In this document: positions 1 through 6,820 of the stretch, piece after piece
Layout of the letters: the number at the start of each line of letters is the position of its first letter
Numbering within the stretch: position 1 is the stretch's first letter
Notes under the pieces: generated by a model
Databases searched by the model: none
What the model saw: the letters and a program-made list of their open reading frames with translations, nothing else
What the model was told of the DNA's origin: nothing
Source of the DNA: JAWWPG01 sp033850885
Lineage (GTDB): Bacteria; Actinomycetota; Actinomycetes; Propionibacteriales; Nocardioidaceae
DNA length: 22,596 nt
Direction: 5' to 3'
NCBI GenBank assembly: GCA_033850885.1
Contig: JAWWPG010000057.1
Location: forward strand, 1 to 22,596
Translations under genes and position numbers: made by a program

Positions 1-2
1 CG

Positions 3-536
3 CGGCTGCGCACGGCCGACGCCGAGAACTTCCACGTGAACCTCCCGCTGCGCGGCCGGGCGGCCTCCAGAAGCGGGACCGGCGAGCCGGTGCCGACAGC
101 TCGGGGCGAGGGTCTGGTCTTCTCACCGGGAGCACCCGCCGAGATCTCGTGGTCGGCCGACTGTGAGCAGCTGTGCCTGATGGTGACGCGGACCCGCCCG
201 GTCGGGCTGAGCGCGGCGATCAGGCACGCCGTCGAGCTGCTCGAGGAGGGACCGTCCGAGCCATGGACCACGGTCCGTCTCGCCACCGAAGTCCACCTGA
301 GCGTACGGGCCCTGCAGGAAGGGTTCCGTCGCGACCTCGCCACCTCACCGATGACGTACCTGCGCCAGGTCCGGCTACGCCGCGCGAACCAGGCCCTCAA
401 AACGGCCAACCGCGATACCACCACCGTCCATGCCGTCGCCATCAGCCTCGGCATCCTGCACATGAGTCGCTTCGCCGCCGCCTACCGCCAAGCCTTCGGT
501 GAAGCCCCCTCAGACACCCTCAACCGCCCACCCTGA
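3..536 (+). CDS. AraC-family transcriptional regulator, C-terminal part (5' end outside window)
   Basis: The frame is open from the first bases of the window, so the start codon lies upstream and only the C-terminal ~177 residues are present. The visible N-terminal part (ENFHVNLPLRG-like) resembles the end of the cupin-like ligand domain often fused to AraC regulators. The last ~100 residues form a double helix-turn-helix: the first helix pair lies around LATEVHLSVRALQEGFRRDL and the second around AVAISLGILHMSRFAAAYRQ, followed by the family-typical FGEAPSDTL end. Such proteins usually activate a neighbouring catabolic gene set, but the target here may lie left of the window. The next gene to the right shows no functional link. 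The family call is firm; effector and target are unknown. Confidence 0.88.
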   Translation, partial: RLRTADAENFHVNLPLRGRAASRSGTGEPVPTARGEGLVFSPGAPAEISWSADCEQLCLMVTRTRPVGLSAAIRHAVELLEEGPSEPWTTVRLATEVHLSVRALQEGFRRDLATSPMTYLRQVRLRRANQALKTANRDTTTVHAVAISLGILHMSRFAAAYRQAFGEAPSDTLNRPP

Positions 537-611
537 CGTACGCGGCAAGGATCCGCGGTCGACCCATTGCCTCGGATTCTCGCACTCAGGACGAAGAAGG
601 CTTGTCCTGCG

Positions 612-1124
612 ATGCCGGAGAAAAAAGGTATGTATCTACTGAGAGATGACACAACGGCCATAGCCAACGAAGAGATACTGATCCATACTTTTGTTATACC
701 CCACAGGGTAGTCCGCCCGTTGGCGGGAAAGAGATCCTCCGGAGGTTTCTTTGAGGTGTACGAAGAGCCGCGAGCGGTTCGCGAAGCGAGAGGCAAGGGA
801 ATGCAGAGGAATATCATCGCCCGGTTGCCGATCGCCCTGGACCTTTCGGCCGATCATTTCGTGTTGATCCTGACTCGGCAGCAGGCGAATGCCATCGGCA
901 CATTGATCAGTGGGGATGCAGACGAGCATCCCGAGTGGCTCGCCGATATGGCCCACACACTCACGACTCCTACCCCAGAAGGGGTCTCGAAGATCGCGCT
1001 TGAGGCGACCGCGTCCGTCTCAACTCCAGCGTACAGTGGCTGCGGCGTCGCCGAGACGGACCCCGACAACGTCTTTTGCGCGGGTTTCAAGGGGAGGCTG
1101 CTGTGGATGAGTCCTTCCGCCTGA
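612..1124 (+). CDS. Hypothetical protein, unrecognised
   Basis: An open frame of about 170 residues from ATG 612, with alternative starts at TTG 567, ATG 630 and ATG 801. The 801 start has the best ribosome-binding site (AGAGG about 7 nt upstream) and would give 107 residues. The stretch from residue ~60 on (RNIIARLPIALDLSADHFVLILTRQQANAIGTLI, here read in parts) has mixed hydrophobic and polar composition like a real protein. No signal peptide, membrane segment or known motif is visible. Base composition at 600-720 is clearly less GC-rich than the rest of the window, suggesting imported DNA. The gene overlaps the next ORF by 22 bp. I do not recognise the product, and it may be a decayed gene. 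Confidence 0.4.
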   Translation: MPEKKGMYLLRDDTTAIANEEILIHTFVIPHRVVRPLAGKRSSGGFFEVYEEPRAVREARGKGMQRNIIARLPIALDLSADHFVLILTRQQANAIGTLISGDADEHPEWLADMAHTLTTPTPEGVSKIALEATASVSTPAYSGCGVAETDPDNVFCAGFKGRLLWMSPSA

Positions 1125-1423
1125 CGTATGCCGAGCCAGGCCTGAGCCGCATCGTCGAGAACGGGAACCTACGCCAGGGTGCTGACGAGCTGCAGAGCCT
1201 CATTCTTGGGGTGTTCCACGGCAACGTATACGAGCTGCCGTCATATCGGGGTGCGGTTAAGACGCTCTTCAACCGGATTTACGACGGCCGCATGTGCCAC
1301 CGAAGCGTCGGACTGGCGGCCACGATCACCACGGAGCTTATCGCGAGACCCAGTTCGACGTCCCACCTGGCCGCAGTGCCACCTCAAGGCCGCGTGCGGG
1401 GCTTGGGCCTCGGCCTGCGGTAG
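1103..1423 (+). CDS. Hypothetical protein, unrecognised
   Basis: GTG 1103 is preceded at a good distance by AGGGGAGG (5-nt spacing), the strongest ribosome-binding site in this part of the window, and overlaps the end of the previous ORF by 22 bp as expected for a coupled pair. The product would be 106 residues. Residues 1-65 look protein-like (for example SRIVENGNLRQGADELQSLI). The last ~30 residues are low-complexity arginine/glycine/leucine and may be out-of-frame read-through after a frameshift. No known domain was recognised. An intact small gene and the 5' part of a broken one are both possible. Confidence 0.38.
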   Translation: MDESFRLTYAEPGLSRIVENGNLRQGADELQSLILGVFHGNVYELPSYRGAVKTLFNRIYDGRMCHRSVGLAATITTELIARPSSTSHLAAVPPQGRVRGLGLGLR

Positions 1424-1568
1424 CCACACCCCGAAGGCACCCGCGGTCGCGGCTTCGGAGTTCCACAGGTCCGGCGGGCAATGCCCCGGCCCACTCAGTC
1501 GGTCGGACGACTTCCACCCACCAGGAAGCCCTGGGGTCCAGATCGGCGTGGATGCCTTTGAAAGCAGG

Positions 1569-1600
1569 GACCCGGCCGCCTCGCGCCGGACGGCCGGGTC
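1569..1600 (-). terminator. Strong hairpin, probable terminator of the minus-strand gene remnant
   Basis: GACCCGGCCG at 1569-1578 and CGGCCGGGTC at 1591-1600 form a perfect 10-bp stem with a 12-nt loop. It lies about 33 nt past the stop of the minus-strand propeller fragment. There is no long T-run, which is common for actinobacterial terminators. It could also act on the plus-strand transcript of the preceding ORFs. Confidence 0.55.
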
Positions 1601-1632
1601 ATGTGCGGGTTCGGTATCCCGGTCAGACTTTC

Positions 1633-1824
1633 TCAGCAGGCGAGGTTAATGCGGAATACCTGCGGTGCGCCAGCGTCGGCAACGTAGATGTGATGTCCAC
1701 GCGAGGCGACCTGCAGGACGCTGACCGCGCCGGGCAGCGCCCAGGTTGTAACCTGCGCTCCGGTCAAGTCGTACTCGGCCGCCGTGTTGTCGAGGAAGTA
1801 GCATGCGAACGGCGACACCGGCAC
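1633..1824 (-). pseudogene. C-terminal fragment of an NHL/SMP-30-like beta-propeller protein
   Basis: About 63 residues read on the minus strand with the look of a final propeller blade: YDLTGAQVTTWALPG, then SVLQVASRGHHIYVADAG and QVFRINLAC before the stop. The frame continues only ~18 nonsense-like codons upstream before a stop at about 1879-1881, and no plausible N-terminal part exists to the right, where the methyltransferase gene begins on the other strand. This is therefore most likely the surviving tail of a longer secreted or cytoplasmic propeller gene. A strong hairpin follows its stop at the expected distance, which supports it once having been a genuine gene end. Family assignment is by pattern only. 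Confidence 0.45.
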
Positions 1825-1939
1825 CCGACTCGCATCCGTCTTCCTAGGCCCCGCACACGGGCGCCCATGCTTCGAAGGCTAAGTGGGCTCGCGACGACAC
1901 CAAGGGCGGCGGCCAGCGCACGCGTCGTACGGTGAGCGC

Positions 1940-3061
1940 ATGACTGTGCGCACCGAGGCCCCGTTCCGCGCCGACCACGTCGGCAGTCTGCTTCGTCCGA
2001 AGACGTTGCTGGACGCCCGCTCCCGGTATGCAGAGGGGGACCTGGACGCGGCGGGGCTCCGTGAGGTCGAGGACGCCAGCATCCTGGACGTGGTCCGGAT
2101 GCAGGAGGAGGTCGGTCTCCGCACGGCGACGGATGGCGAGTTCCGCCGTACGTCATGGCACATGGACTTCATCTATCAACTCGGTGGTGTCGACAAGACC
2201 AACGAGAAGCTGATGGTCCACTTCCGCAACGAGGCCGGCGAACTCGACTTCGAGTCGGCTGCTCTGAGCGTGCACGAGCGGATCTCTTTGCCCGACACGA
2301 TTTTCGGTGATGCGTGGAGCTATCTACGCGATCACGCGAGCGAGGCGCAGACGCCGAAGCTGACCATCCCGTCGCCGAGCATGGTCCACTACCGCGGCGG
2401 CCGTGCCGCGATCGACCCGGACCTCTACCCCGAGCTCGAGGAGTTCTGGGTCGACCTGACAAGTGCATATGCGGAGGAGGTCCGCCGGCTCGGCGACCTT
2501 GGCTGCACCTACCTCCAGCTCGACGACACCAGCCTGGCCTACCTCAACGACCCAAGGCAGCGCGCAATGGTTGCACAGCAGGGCGGTGATGCCGAGCATC
2601 AGCACGAGCTCTACATCCGCAACATCAACGCCGCTCTGAGCAGGCGGCCGGCGGGCATGCGGGTAACCACCCACATGTGCCGCGGCAACTTCCGCTCCTC
2701 GTGGGCGGCCGAAGGTGGCTACGACTTCGTTGCCGAGGCGCTGTTCAGCCAGCTGGAGGTGGACGGCTTCTTCCTCGAGTACGACGACGAGCGCTCGGGC
2801 GGGTTCGCCCCACTGCGGTTCGTGCCAGAGGGCAAGCAGGTGGTCCTCGGACTCGTGACGACCAAGAGGGGCGCCCTAGAGGACAAGGACCAGCTGAAGC
2901 GGCGGATCGATGAGGCTGCCAAGTACGTGGCCCTGGACCAGCTCTGCCTGTCACCACAGTGCGGCTTCTCCTCCACGGTCGAGGGCAATCTGCTCACCTA
3001 CCAAGAAGAGATCGCCAAGCTGCGGCTGATCGTCGAAACCGCCGAGGACGTCTGGGGCTAA
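1940..3061 (+). CDS. Cobalamin-independent methionine-synthase-like (MetE C-terminal / YxjG-type) methyltransferase
   Basis: A 373-residue protein matching the C-terminal catalytic half of MetE, the size of the free-standing YxjG/YxjH-type relatives. It opens with FRADHVGSLLRP, typical of the group. The zinc site is complete: His245-x-Cys247 in THMCRGN, Glu280 in FFLEYD and Cys341 in SPQCGF. EVGLRTATDGEFRR (58-70) is the conserved early barrel segment. Members transfer a methyl or alkyl group to or from a zinc-bound thiol; substrates of most are unknown. Epoxyalkane:CoM transferase is a related alternative. ATG 1940 is chosen because GGTGAG lies just upstream and the upstream extension is not family-like. 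The gene is convergent with the aldehyde dehydrogenase, so a role in handling methyl groups from methoxy-aromatics is conceivable but only inferred. Confidence 0.85.
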   Translation: MTVRTEAPFRADHVGSLLRPKTLLDARSRYAEGDLDAAGLREVEDASILDVVRMQEEVGLRTATDGEFRRTSWHMDFIYQLGGVDKTNEKLMVHFRNEAGELDFESAALSVHERISLPDTIFGDAWSYLRDHASEAQTPKLTIPSPSMVHYRGGRAAIDPDLYPELEEFWVDLTSAYAEEVRRLGDLGCTYLQLDDTSLAYLNDPRQRAMVAQQGGDAEHQHELYIRNINAALSRRPAGMRVTTHMCRGNFRSSWAAEGGYDFVAEALFSQLEVDGFFLEYDDERSGGFAPLRFVPEGKQVVLGLVTTKRGALEDKDQLKRRIDEAAKYVALDQLCLSPQCGFSSTVEGNLLTYQEEIAKLRLIVETAEDVWG

Positions 3062-3067
3062 CGGCCA

Positions 3068-3097
3068 CCGCCACCACCCGCACTCGGGTGTTGGCGG
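3068..3097. terminator. Bidirectional hairpin between convergent genes
   Basis: The arms 3068-3080 and 3085-3097 pair over 13 positions with one mismatch around a CACT loop. The hairpin lies between the stop of the MetE-like gene (3061) and the stop of the aldehyde dehydrogenase on the other strand (3107), exactly where a shared terminator is expected. Confidence 0.65.
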
Positions 3098-3106
3098 GTT
3101 GCCGGT

Positions 3107-4579
3107 CTACATCGGGTACTCCGGCAACGTGCCCCGAACCGTCACCCACTGGGTGTCGGTGAAGGCGTCGAGGTTCGCCTGCGGACCGCCGTGCCGGGCT
3201 CCCGTGCCGGAGTCCTGCACCCCGCCGAACGGGATCGTTGCCTCGTCGTTGATCGTCTGGTCGTTGATGTGCACCAACCCGCTGGGGATCCGTTCGGCTA
3301 TCTCCAGACCACGCATGACGTCCCGGGTCAAAATGCCCAGGGACAGCCCGTACGGCGTGTCCGCCGCGAGCCGCACGACGTCGTCGACGTTGTCGAAGCG
3401 CACGACCGGAGCCACCGGTCCAAAGACCTCCTCGGTGTACGCCGGGGAACTCACCGGTACGTCGGCCAGAACAGTCGGTCGGTAGAAGAGATCCTCGTAC
3501 GTGCCGCCCGCCGCGAGCCGGGCGCCGGCGTCTACCGAGGCAGTGACCAGGCGGTGGATCCGGTCCCGCTGGCCGGCGTCGATGACCGGCCCCAGCGCAA
3601 CGGTTCCCGTCGTCGGGTCCCCGACCGGGAGGTGGTCGGCCCGGCCGGCCAAGGCCGCGATGTAGTCGTCGGCGACGCCGGACTGCACCAGGTGCCGGCC
3701 AGCGGCCATGCAGACTTGACCCTGGTGGGCGAAAGAGCCCCAAGCGCCCACCGACGACGCCGCGTCGACGTCGACGTCGTCCAAAATGAGCAAGGCGGAG
3801 TTGCCACCCAGCTCGAGGTGGACGCGCTTGAGATGCTGCGCGGCCAGTGTCGCCACCGATCGGCCCGCGCGGGTGGAGCCGGTAAACGAGATCACCCGGA
3901 CCATCGGCTCGATCACGAGGGCCTCCCCGACGTCGGCCCCGCCAGGCAGGACATGCAGCAGGCCGTCCGGCAACCCGGCCTGAGCGAAGATCCCGGCCAG
4001 AATGGCGCCACCTGCGACGGCCGTGCGCGGGTCCGGTTTGAGCAGCACGGCGTTGCCGAGGGCCAGCGCAGGCGCCACCGCGCGGATCGACAAGATGGTC
4101 GGAACGTTGAACGGCGCGATGACACCGACGACGCCGACCGGCACGCGGCGGGACAGGCTCAGCCGCGGGCTCATCGACCGCAGAAGCTCCCCGTACGGCG
4201 CCGAGGCGAGGGCCGCCGCCTCGTAGCATTCCTCGGCTGAGGTCATGATCTGGAAGCCGCCGAAGGGTCCGATGGCTCCGGTTTCCCTCATCAGCCAACC
4301 AGTGATCTCCTCGGCGTTCGCGTGCCAGAGATCGCCCGCGCGGCGCAGCACTGCGGCGCGCTCGCTGTACGGCGCAGCGGCCCAGTCCTGTTGGGCGGCA
4401 ACGGCAGCCGCGGCCGCACGATGGACGTCCGCGGGAGTGGCGAGTCCCATCGTGGCCAGCTGTTCCCCGGTCGCCGGTGAGACGACGGGGTAGGGCTCAC
4501 CCGAACCGTCAACCCAGCCGGTCGAGTAGATCTTGCTCTGCCAGGTGGTGCCGTCAAGCAGGGGCACGGGGACCTCCAT
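3107..4579 (-). CDS. NAD(P)-dependent aldehyde dehydrogenase, benzaldehyde/vanillin dehydrogenase type
   Basis: A full-length 490-residue aldehyde dehydrogenase. Catalytic features are intact: Asn158 in APFNVP, Lys181 in LLKPDPRT, the coenzyme-loop FTGST (232-236), general base Glu256 in HLELGGN, nucleophile Cys290 in QGQVCMA, and EEVFGP further on. The overall pattern, including PVGVVGVIAPFN, fits the group that oxidises aromatic aldehydes such as benzaldehyde, 4-hydroxybenzaldehyde or vanillin to their acids. It starts 19 bp after the IclR gene stop on the same strand, so the two are probably co-transcribed. Its product acids would feed the divergent pobA-pca operon. The start ATG 4579 has no clear ribosome-binding site, so a slightly different start is possible. 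Exact aldehyde preference is inferred from context. Confidence 0.9.
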   Translation of the reverse strand: MEVPVPLLDGTTWQSKIYSTGWVDGSGEPYPVVSPATGEQLATMGLATPADVHRAAAAAVAAQQDWAAAPYSERAAVLRRAGDLWHANAEEITGWLMRETGAIGPFGGFQIMTSAEECYEAAALASAPYGELLRSMSPRLSLSRRVPVGVVGVIAPFNVPTILSIRAVAPALALGNAVLLKPDPRTAVAGGAILAGIFAQAGLPDGLLHVLPGGADVGEALVIEPMVRVISFTGSTRAGRSVATLAAQHLKRVHLELGGNSALLILDDVDVDAASSVGAWGSFAHQGQVCMAAGRHLVQSGVADDYIAALAGRADHLPVGDPTTGTVALGPVIDAGQRDRIHRLVTASVDAGARLAAGGTYEDLFYRPTVLADVPVSSPAYTEEVFGPVAPVVRFDNVDDVVRLAADTPYGLSLGILTRDVMRGLEIAERIPSGLVHINDQTINDEATIPFGGVQDSGTGARHGGPQANLDAFTDTQWVTVRGTLPEYPM

Positions 4580-4598
4580 CTAGTGGTAGCCGGGATCG

Positions 4599-5426
4599 TC
4601 AAAGGGATCGCTCGTCAGAAAGGGGAGGCAGGCGGTGTGGACCGGCAGCGTCCGGGCCTGCGGCCATCGAAGCACTGGCGACGAGACTCCGGGCGATGCC
4701 CCCGGCGGCGACCTGAAGGGCTGCTACCAAGCGCGTCTTGTCTCGCCGCAGGCTCGGCACGACGATGCCGAGGGCGGCCACGACCACTCCTGGGGGCTGG
4801 GCAATCGGAACCGCGACGGAGCACGCACCCAGGCTCATTTCTTCGACTGTGGTCGCGTACCCGTCTGTGCGGATGCGGTCCAGCTGTTCACGCAGCCGGG
4901 TCGGTTGCGTAATCGTGTACGGCGTCGCCCGGGTCAGCTGAGCGAGCGCCAGCTCTTGAACGTCGATTGGCGCATGGGCCAGTAGCACCTTCCCGACACC
5001 CGTGGCATGCAGTGGCAGCCGCGACCCGACCTCCGAGACGACGCGAACGGATCGGTTGCCGGCCAGGCGGTCGACGTAGAGCACGCGCGTTCCGTCGCGG
5101 ACCGCGAGGTGCACGGTGGCCAGGGTGGCTCCGTAGATGTCATGCAGGAACGGCGATGCAACCTGGCGCAGGTCAGTCTGGACGGGAGCGAGCAGCCCGA
5201 GGCTCCACAGCTTGCGACCCACTGCGTACTCGCCCGATGCAGTCCGTACCAGAGCGCCTTCACGCACCAGCTCCCGGGTCAGCCGGTGAGCGGTCGCCAA
5301 CGGCAGCTCGGTCCGTCGGGCCAGGTCAGTCAGGCTCAGGCGGCGATGGTCCTCGTCGAACGCGCTCAGCAGCGCCACTGCCCGCGACACGACGGTCGTC
5401 CCCGGACGGGACGTGTTACCAGCCAC
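4599..5426 (-). CDS. IclR-family transcriptional regulator of the pca/pob genes (PcaR/PobR-like)
   Basis: A 275-residue IclR protein. The N-terminal winged helix-turn-helix spans about residues 12-65 (SLTDLARRTELPLATAHRLTR), and the effector domain includes LPLHATGVGKVLLAH (137-151) and the EEMSLGACSVAVPI segment (195-208). IclR members such as PcaR, PcaU and PobR control protocatechuate and 4-hydroxybenzoate genes in many bacteria, usually as activators responding to the aromatic acid or 3-oxoadipate. It is divergent from pcaH, and a 17-bp palindrome lies 11 bp from its GTG start, close to its own ribosome-binding site (AGAGGG), which suggests autoregulation. The C-terminal ~25 residues are a low-complexity tail. 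The family is certain; the effector is inferred. Confidence 0.92.
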   Translation of the reverse strand: MAGNTSRPGTTVVSRAVALLSAFDEDHRRLSLTDLARRTELPLATAHRLTRELVREGALVRTASGEYAVGRKLWSLGLLAPVQTDLRQVASPFLHDIYGATLATVHLAVRDGTRVLYVDRLAGNRSVRVVSEVGSRLPLHATGVGKVLLAHAPIDVQELALAQLTRATPYTITQPTRLREQLDRIRTDGYATTVEEMSLGACSVAVPIAQPPGVVVAALGIVVPSLRRDKTRLVAALQVAAGGIARSLVASASMAAGPDAAGPHRLPPLSDERSL

Positions 5427-5437
5427 GGCACCACCCT

Positions 5438-5454
5438 CTTCCGCTCAGCGGAAG
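5438..5454. promoter_or_regulatory. 17-bp palindrome, probable IclR-regulator operator
   Basis: CTTCCGCTCAGCGGAAG is a perfect inverted repeat with 8-bp arms around one central C. It lies in the 70-bp divergent gap between the IclR gene and pcaH, ends 7 bp upstream of the pcaH -35 candidate, and abuts the regulator's translation start region. Centred about 51 bp before the likely pcaH transcription start, it is placed for activation of pcaH and repression of the regulator's own gene. Confidence 0.65.
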
Positions 5455-5461
5455 GATAGCG

Positions 5462-5490
5462 CTGACGCAAGATGCCGTCGATCTTAGCGT
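5462..5490 (+). promoter_or_regulatory. Probable leaderless promoter of the pca-pob operon
   Basis: CTGACG (5462-5467) resembles a -35 box, and after exactly 17 bp TAGCGT (5485-5490) fits the actinobacterial TANNNT -10 consensus. Six bases later comes the pcaH GTG at 5497. The only purine run, GAAGG, is too close to the GTG to act as a ribosome-binding site, so transcription probably starts at the start codon itself. Confidence 0.55.
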
Positions 5491-5496
5491 GAAGGT

Positions 5497-6252
5497 GTGA
5501 TCAGCCAGGTTCCGAGCTTGGACAGCCAAGAGACCATCAGCAAGGAGATCGCCGCGCGCCACGCTGAGGCGGCGGCGACCCATCCGCTGCTGGACTTCGC
5601 TCCGTACCGCAGTTCGATCCTGCGTCACCCAACGAAGGAACTGCACCATGCCGACCCTGAGGGTGCCGAGCTCGTGGCGCCGGTCTTCGGTCACTCCGAC
5701 GTCGACCCACTCGAAGCCGACCTGACCATCCAGGCGGGTGGCGAGCCGATCGGAGAGCGCATCACGGTCCGAGGTCGGGTTCTGGATGGAGACGGCCGAC
5801 CGGTCCTCCACCAACTGGTCGAGATCTGGCAGGCCAACGCCGGGGGCCGGTACATCCACAAGCGCGACCAGCACCCGGCCGCGATCGACCCGCACTTCAC
5901 CGGCGTCGGGCGCTGCCTCACCAACGACGACGGCGGGTACACCTTCACGACGATCAAGCCCGGGCCGTACCCGTGGCGGAACCACCACAACGCCTGGCGT
6001 CCGGCGCACATCCACTTCTCGCTGTTCGGCAACGAGTTCACCCAGCGTCTTGTCACGCAGATGTACTTCCCGGGCGACCCACTCTTTGCCCTCGACCCGA
6101 TCTACCAGTCGATCGCGGACCAGGATGCGCGCGACCGCCTGGTAGCGACGTACGACCACGACGAGTCGGTTCACGAGTGGTCACTGGGATATCGGTGGGA
6201 CATCGTGCTGACCGGTGCGCACGCCACGTGGCTGGAGCCGGCAGATGACTGA
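5497..6252 (+). CDS. pcaH: Protocatechuate 3,4-dioxygenase beta subunit
   Basis: The iron-bearing subunit of the intradiol dioxygenase that cleaves protocatechuate to 3-carboxy-cis,cis-muconate. All four ferric ligands can be placed: Tyr119 in GGRYIH, Tyr158 in PGPYPW, and His171 and His173 in RPAHIHFS. At 251 residues it has the normal length for PcaH, and LFGNEFTQRLVTQMYFPGDP is family-typical. GTG 5497 is chosen because an in-frame stop lies only four codons upstream (5485-5487) and a promoter -10 element lies six bases before it. Its stop overlaps the pcaG start by 8 bp, as expected for stoichiometric alpha/beta production. It is the first gene of the operon and presumably controlled by the divergent IclR regulator. 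Confidence 0.97.
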   Translation: MISQVPSLDSQETISKEIAARHAEAAATHPLLDFAPYRSSILRHPTKELHHADPEGAELVAPVFGHSDVDPLEADLTIQAGGEPIGERITVRGRVLDGDGRPVLHQLVEIWQANAGGRYIHKRDQHPAAIDPHFTGVGRCLTNDDGGYTFTTIKPGPYPWRNHHNAWRPAHIHFSLFGNEFTQRLVTQMYFPGDPLFALDPIYQSIADQDARDRLVATYDHDESVHEWSLGYRWDIVLTGAHATWLEPADD

Positions 6253-6820
6253 TGCCTCCATGGCCCCTACCCCGGGGCAGACGGTCGGTCCGTTCTTCCA
6301 CTACGCCTTGCCGTTCGAAGGCGACTCGTGCCTGGTACCGGAGGGCTCTGCCGGCGCGGTGCGTCTGCATGGCTATGTCTTCGACGGAGCTGGGCAGGCG
6401 GTGCCCGATGCCCTGCTCGAGATCCGTCAGGCTGATGCGTCAGGGCACGTGCCGACGGCGGAGGGCTCGCGGCATCGCGACGGACGGTTCACCGGGTGGG
6501 GTCGTGCCGCGACCGATGCGTCGGGCCACTATGGCTTCGTGACCGTCGAGCCGGGACCGACCCGTCCGGATGCCGCGCCGTTCTTCGCGGTCACGGTCTT
6601 GGCTCGTGGCCTGCTCGACCGTCTCTTCACCCGGGCCTACCTGCCCGACGACGCCATCGGACTTGAGACCGATCCCGTAGTAGCAACGCTGACGGCTGAT
6701 CGGCGCAACGGCTTGGTCGCACAACGCGAGCCGGACGGGTCACTACGCTTCGACGTCCACCTGCAAGGGCCGCAAGAGACCACTTTCCTACGCTTCCCGC
6801 GCCACGGCGGATCCCCGTGA
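6245..6820 (+). CDS. pcaG: Protocatechuate 3,4-dioxygenase alpha subunit
   Basis: A 191-residue partner of PcaH that shapes the active-site pocket but lacks the iron ligands. It begins with the characteristic PTPGQTVGPFFHYAL (residues 8-22), and carries GHYGFVTVEPGP and the FTRAYLPDD segment seen in PcaG proteins. ATG 6245 is preferred to the more upstream GTG 6215, because it overlaps the pcaH stop (ATGACTGA) and gives the usual PcaG N-terminus. Its own stop overlaps the next start in a GTGA arrangement. Function depends on assembly with PcaH. Confidence 0.96.
   Translation: MTDASMAPTPGQTVGPFFHYALPFEGDSCLVPEGSAGAVRLHGYVFDGAGQAVPDALLEIRQADASGHVPTAEGSRHRDGRFTGWGRAATDASGHYGFVTVEPGPTRPDAAPFFAVTVLARGLLDRLFTRAYLPDDAIGLETDPVVATLTADRRNGLVAQREPDGSLRFDVHLQGPQETTFLRFPRHGGSP

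Noticed and set aside
1294..1935. Long plus-strand open frame of 213 codons
   Set aside because: Arginine/proline-rich shadow composition, no ribosome-binding site, and it overlaps the minus-strand propeller remnant and its hairpin.
2994..4298. Long minus-strand open frame overlapping the aldehyde dehydrogenase
   Set aside because: It is an out-of-frame mirror of a clear aldehyde dehydrogenase with all catalytic residues; composition is Arg/Gly-rich.
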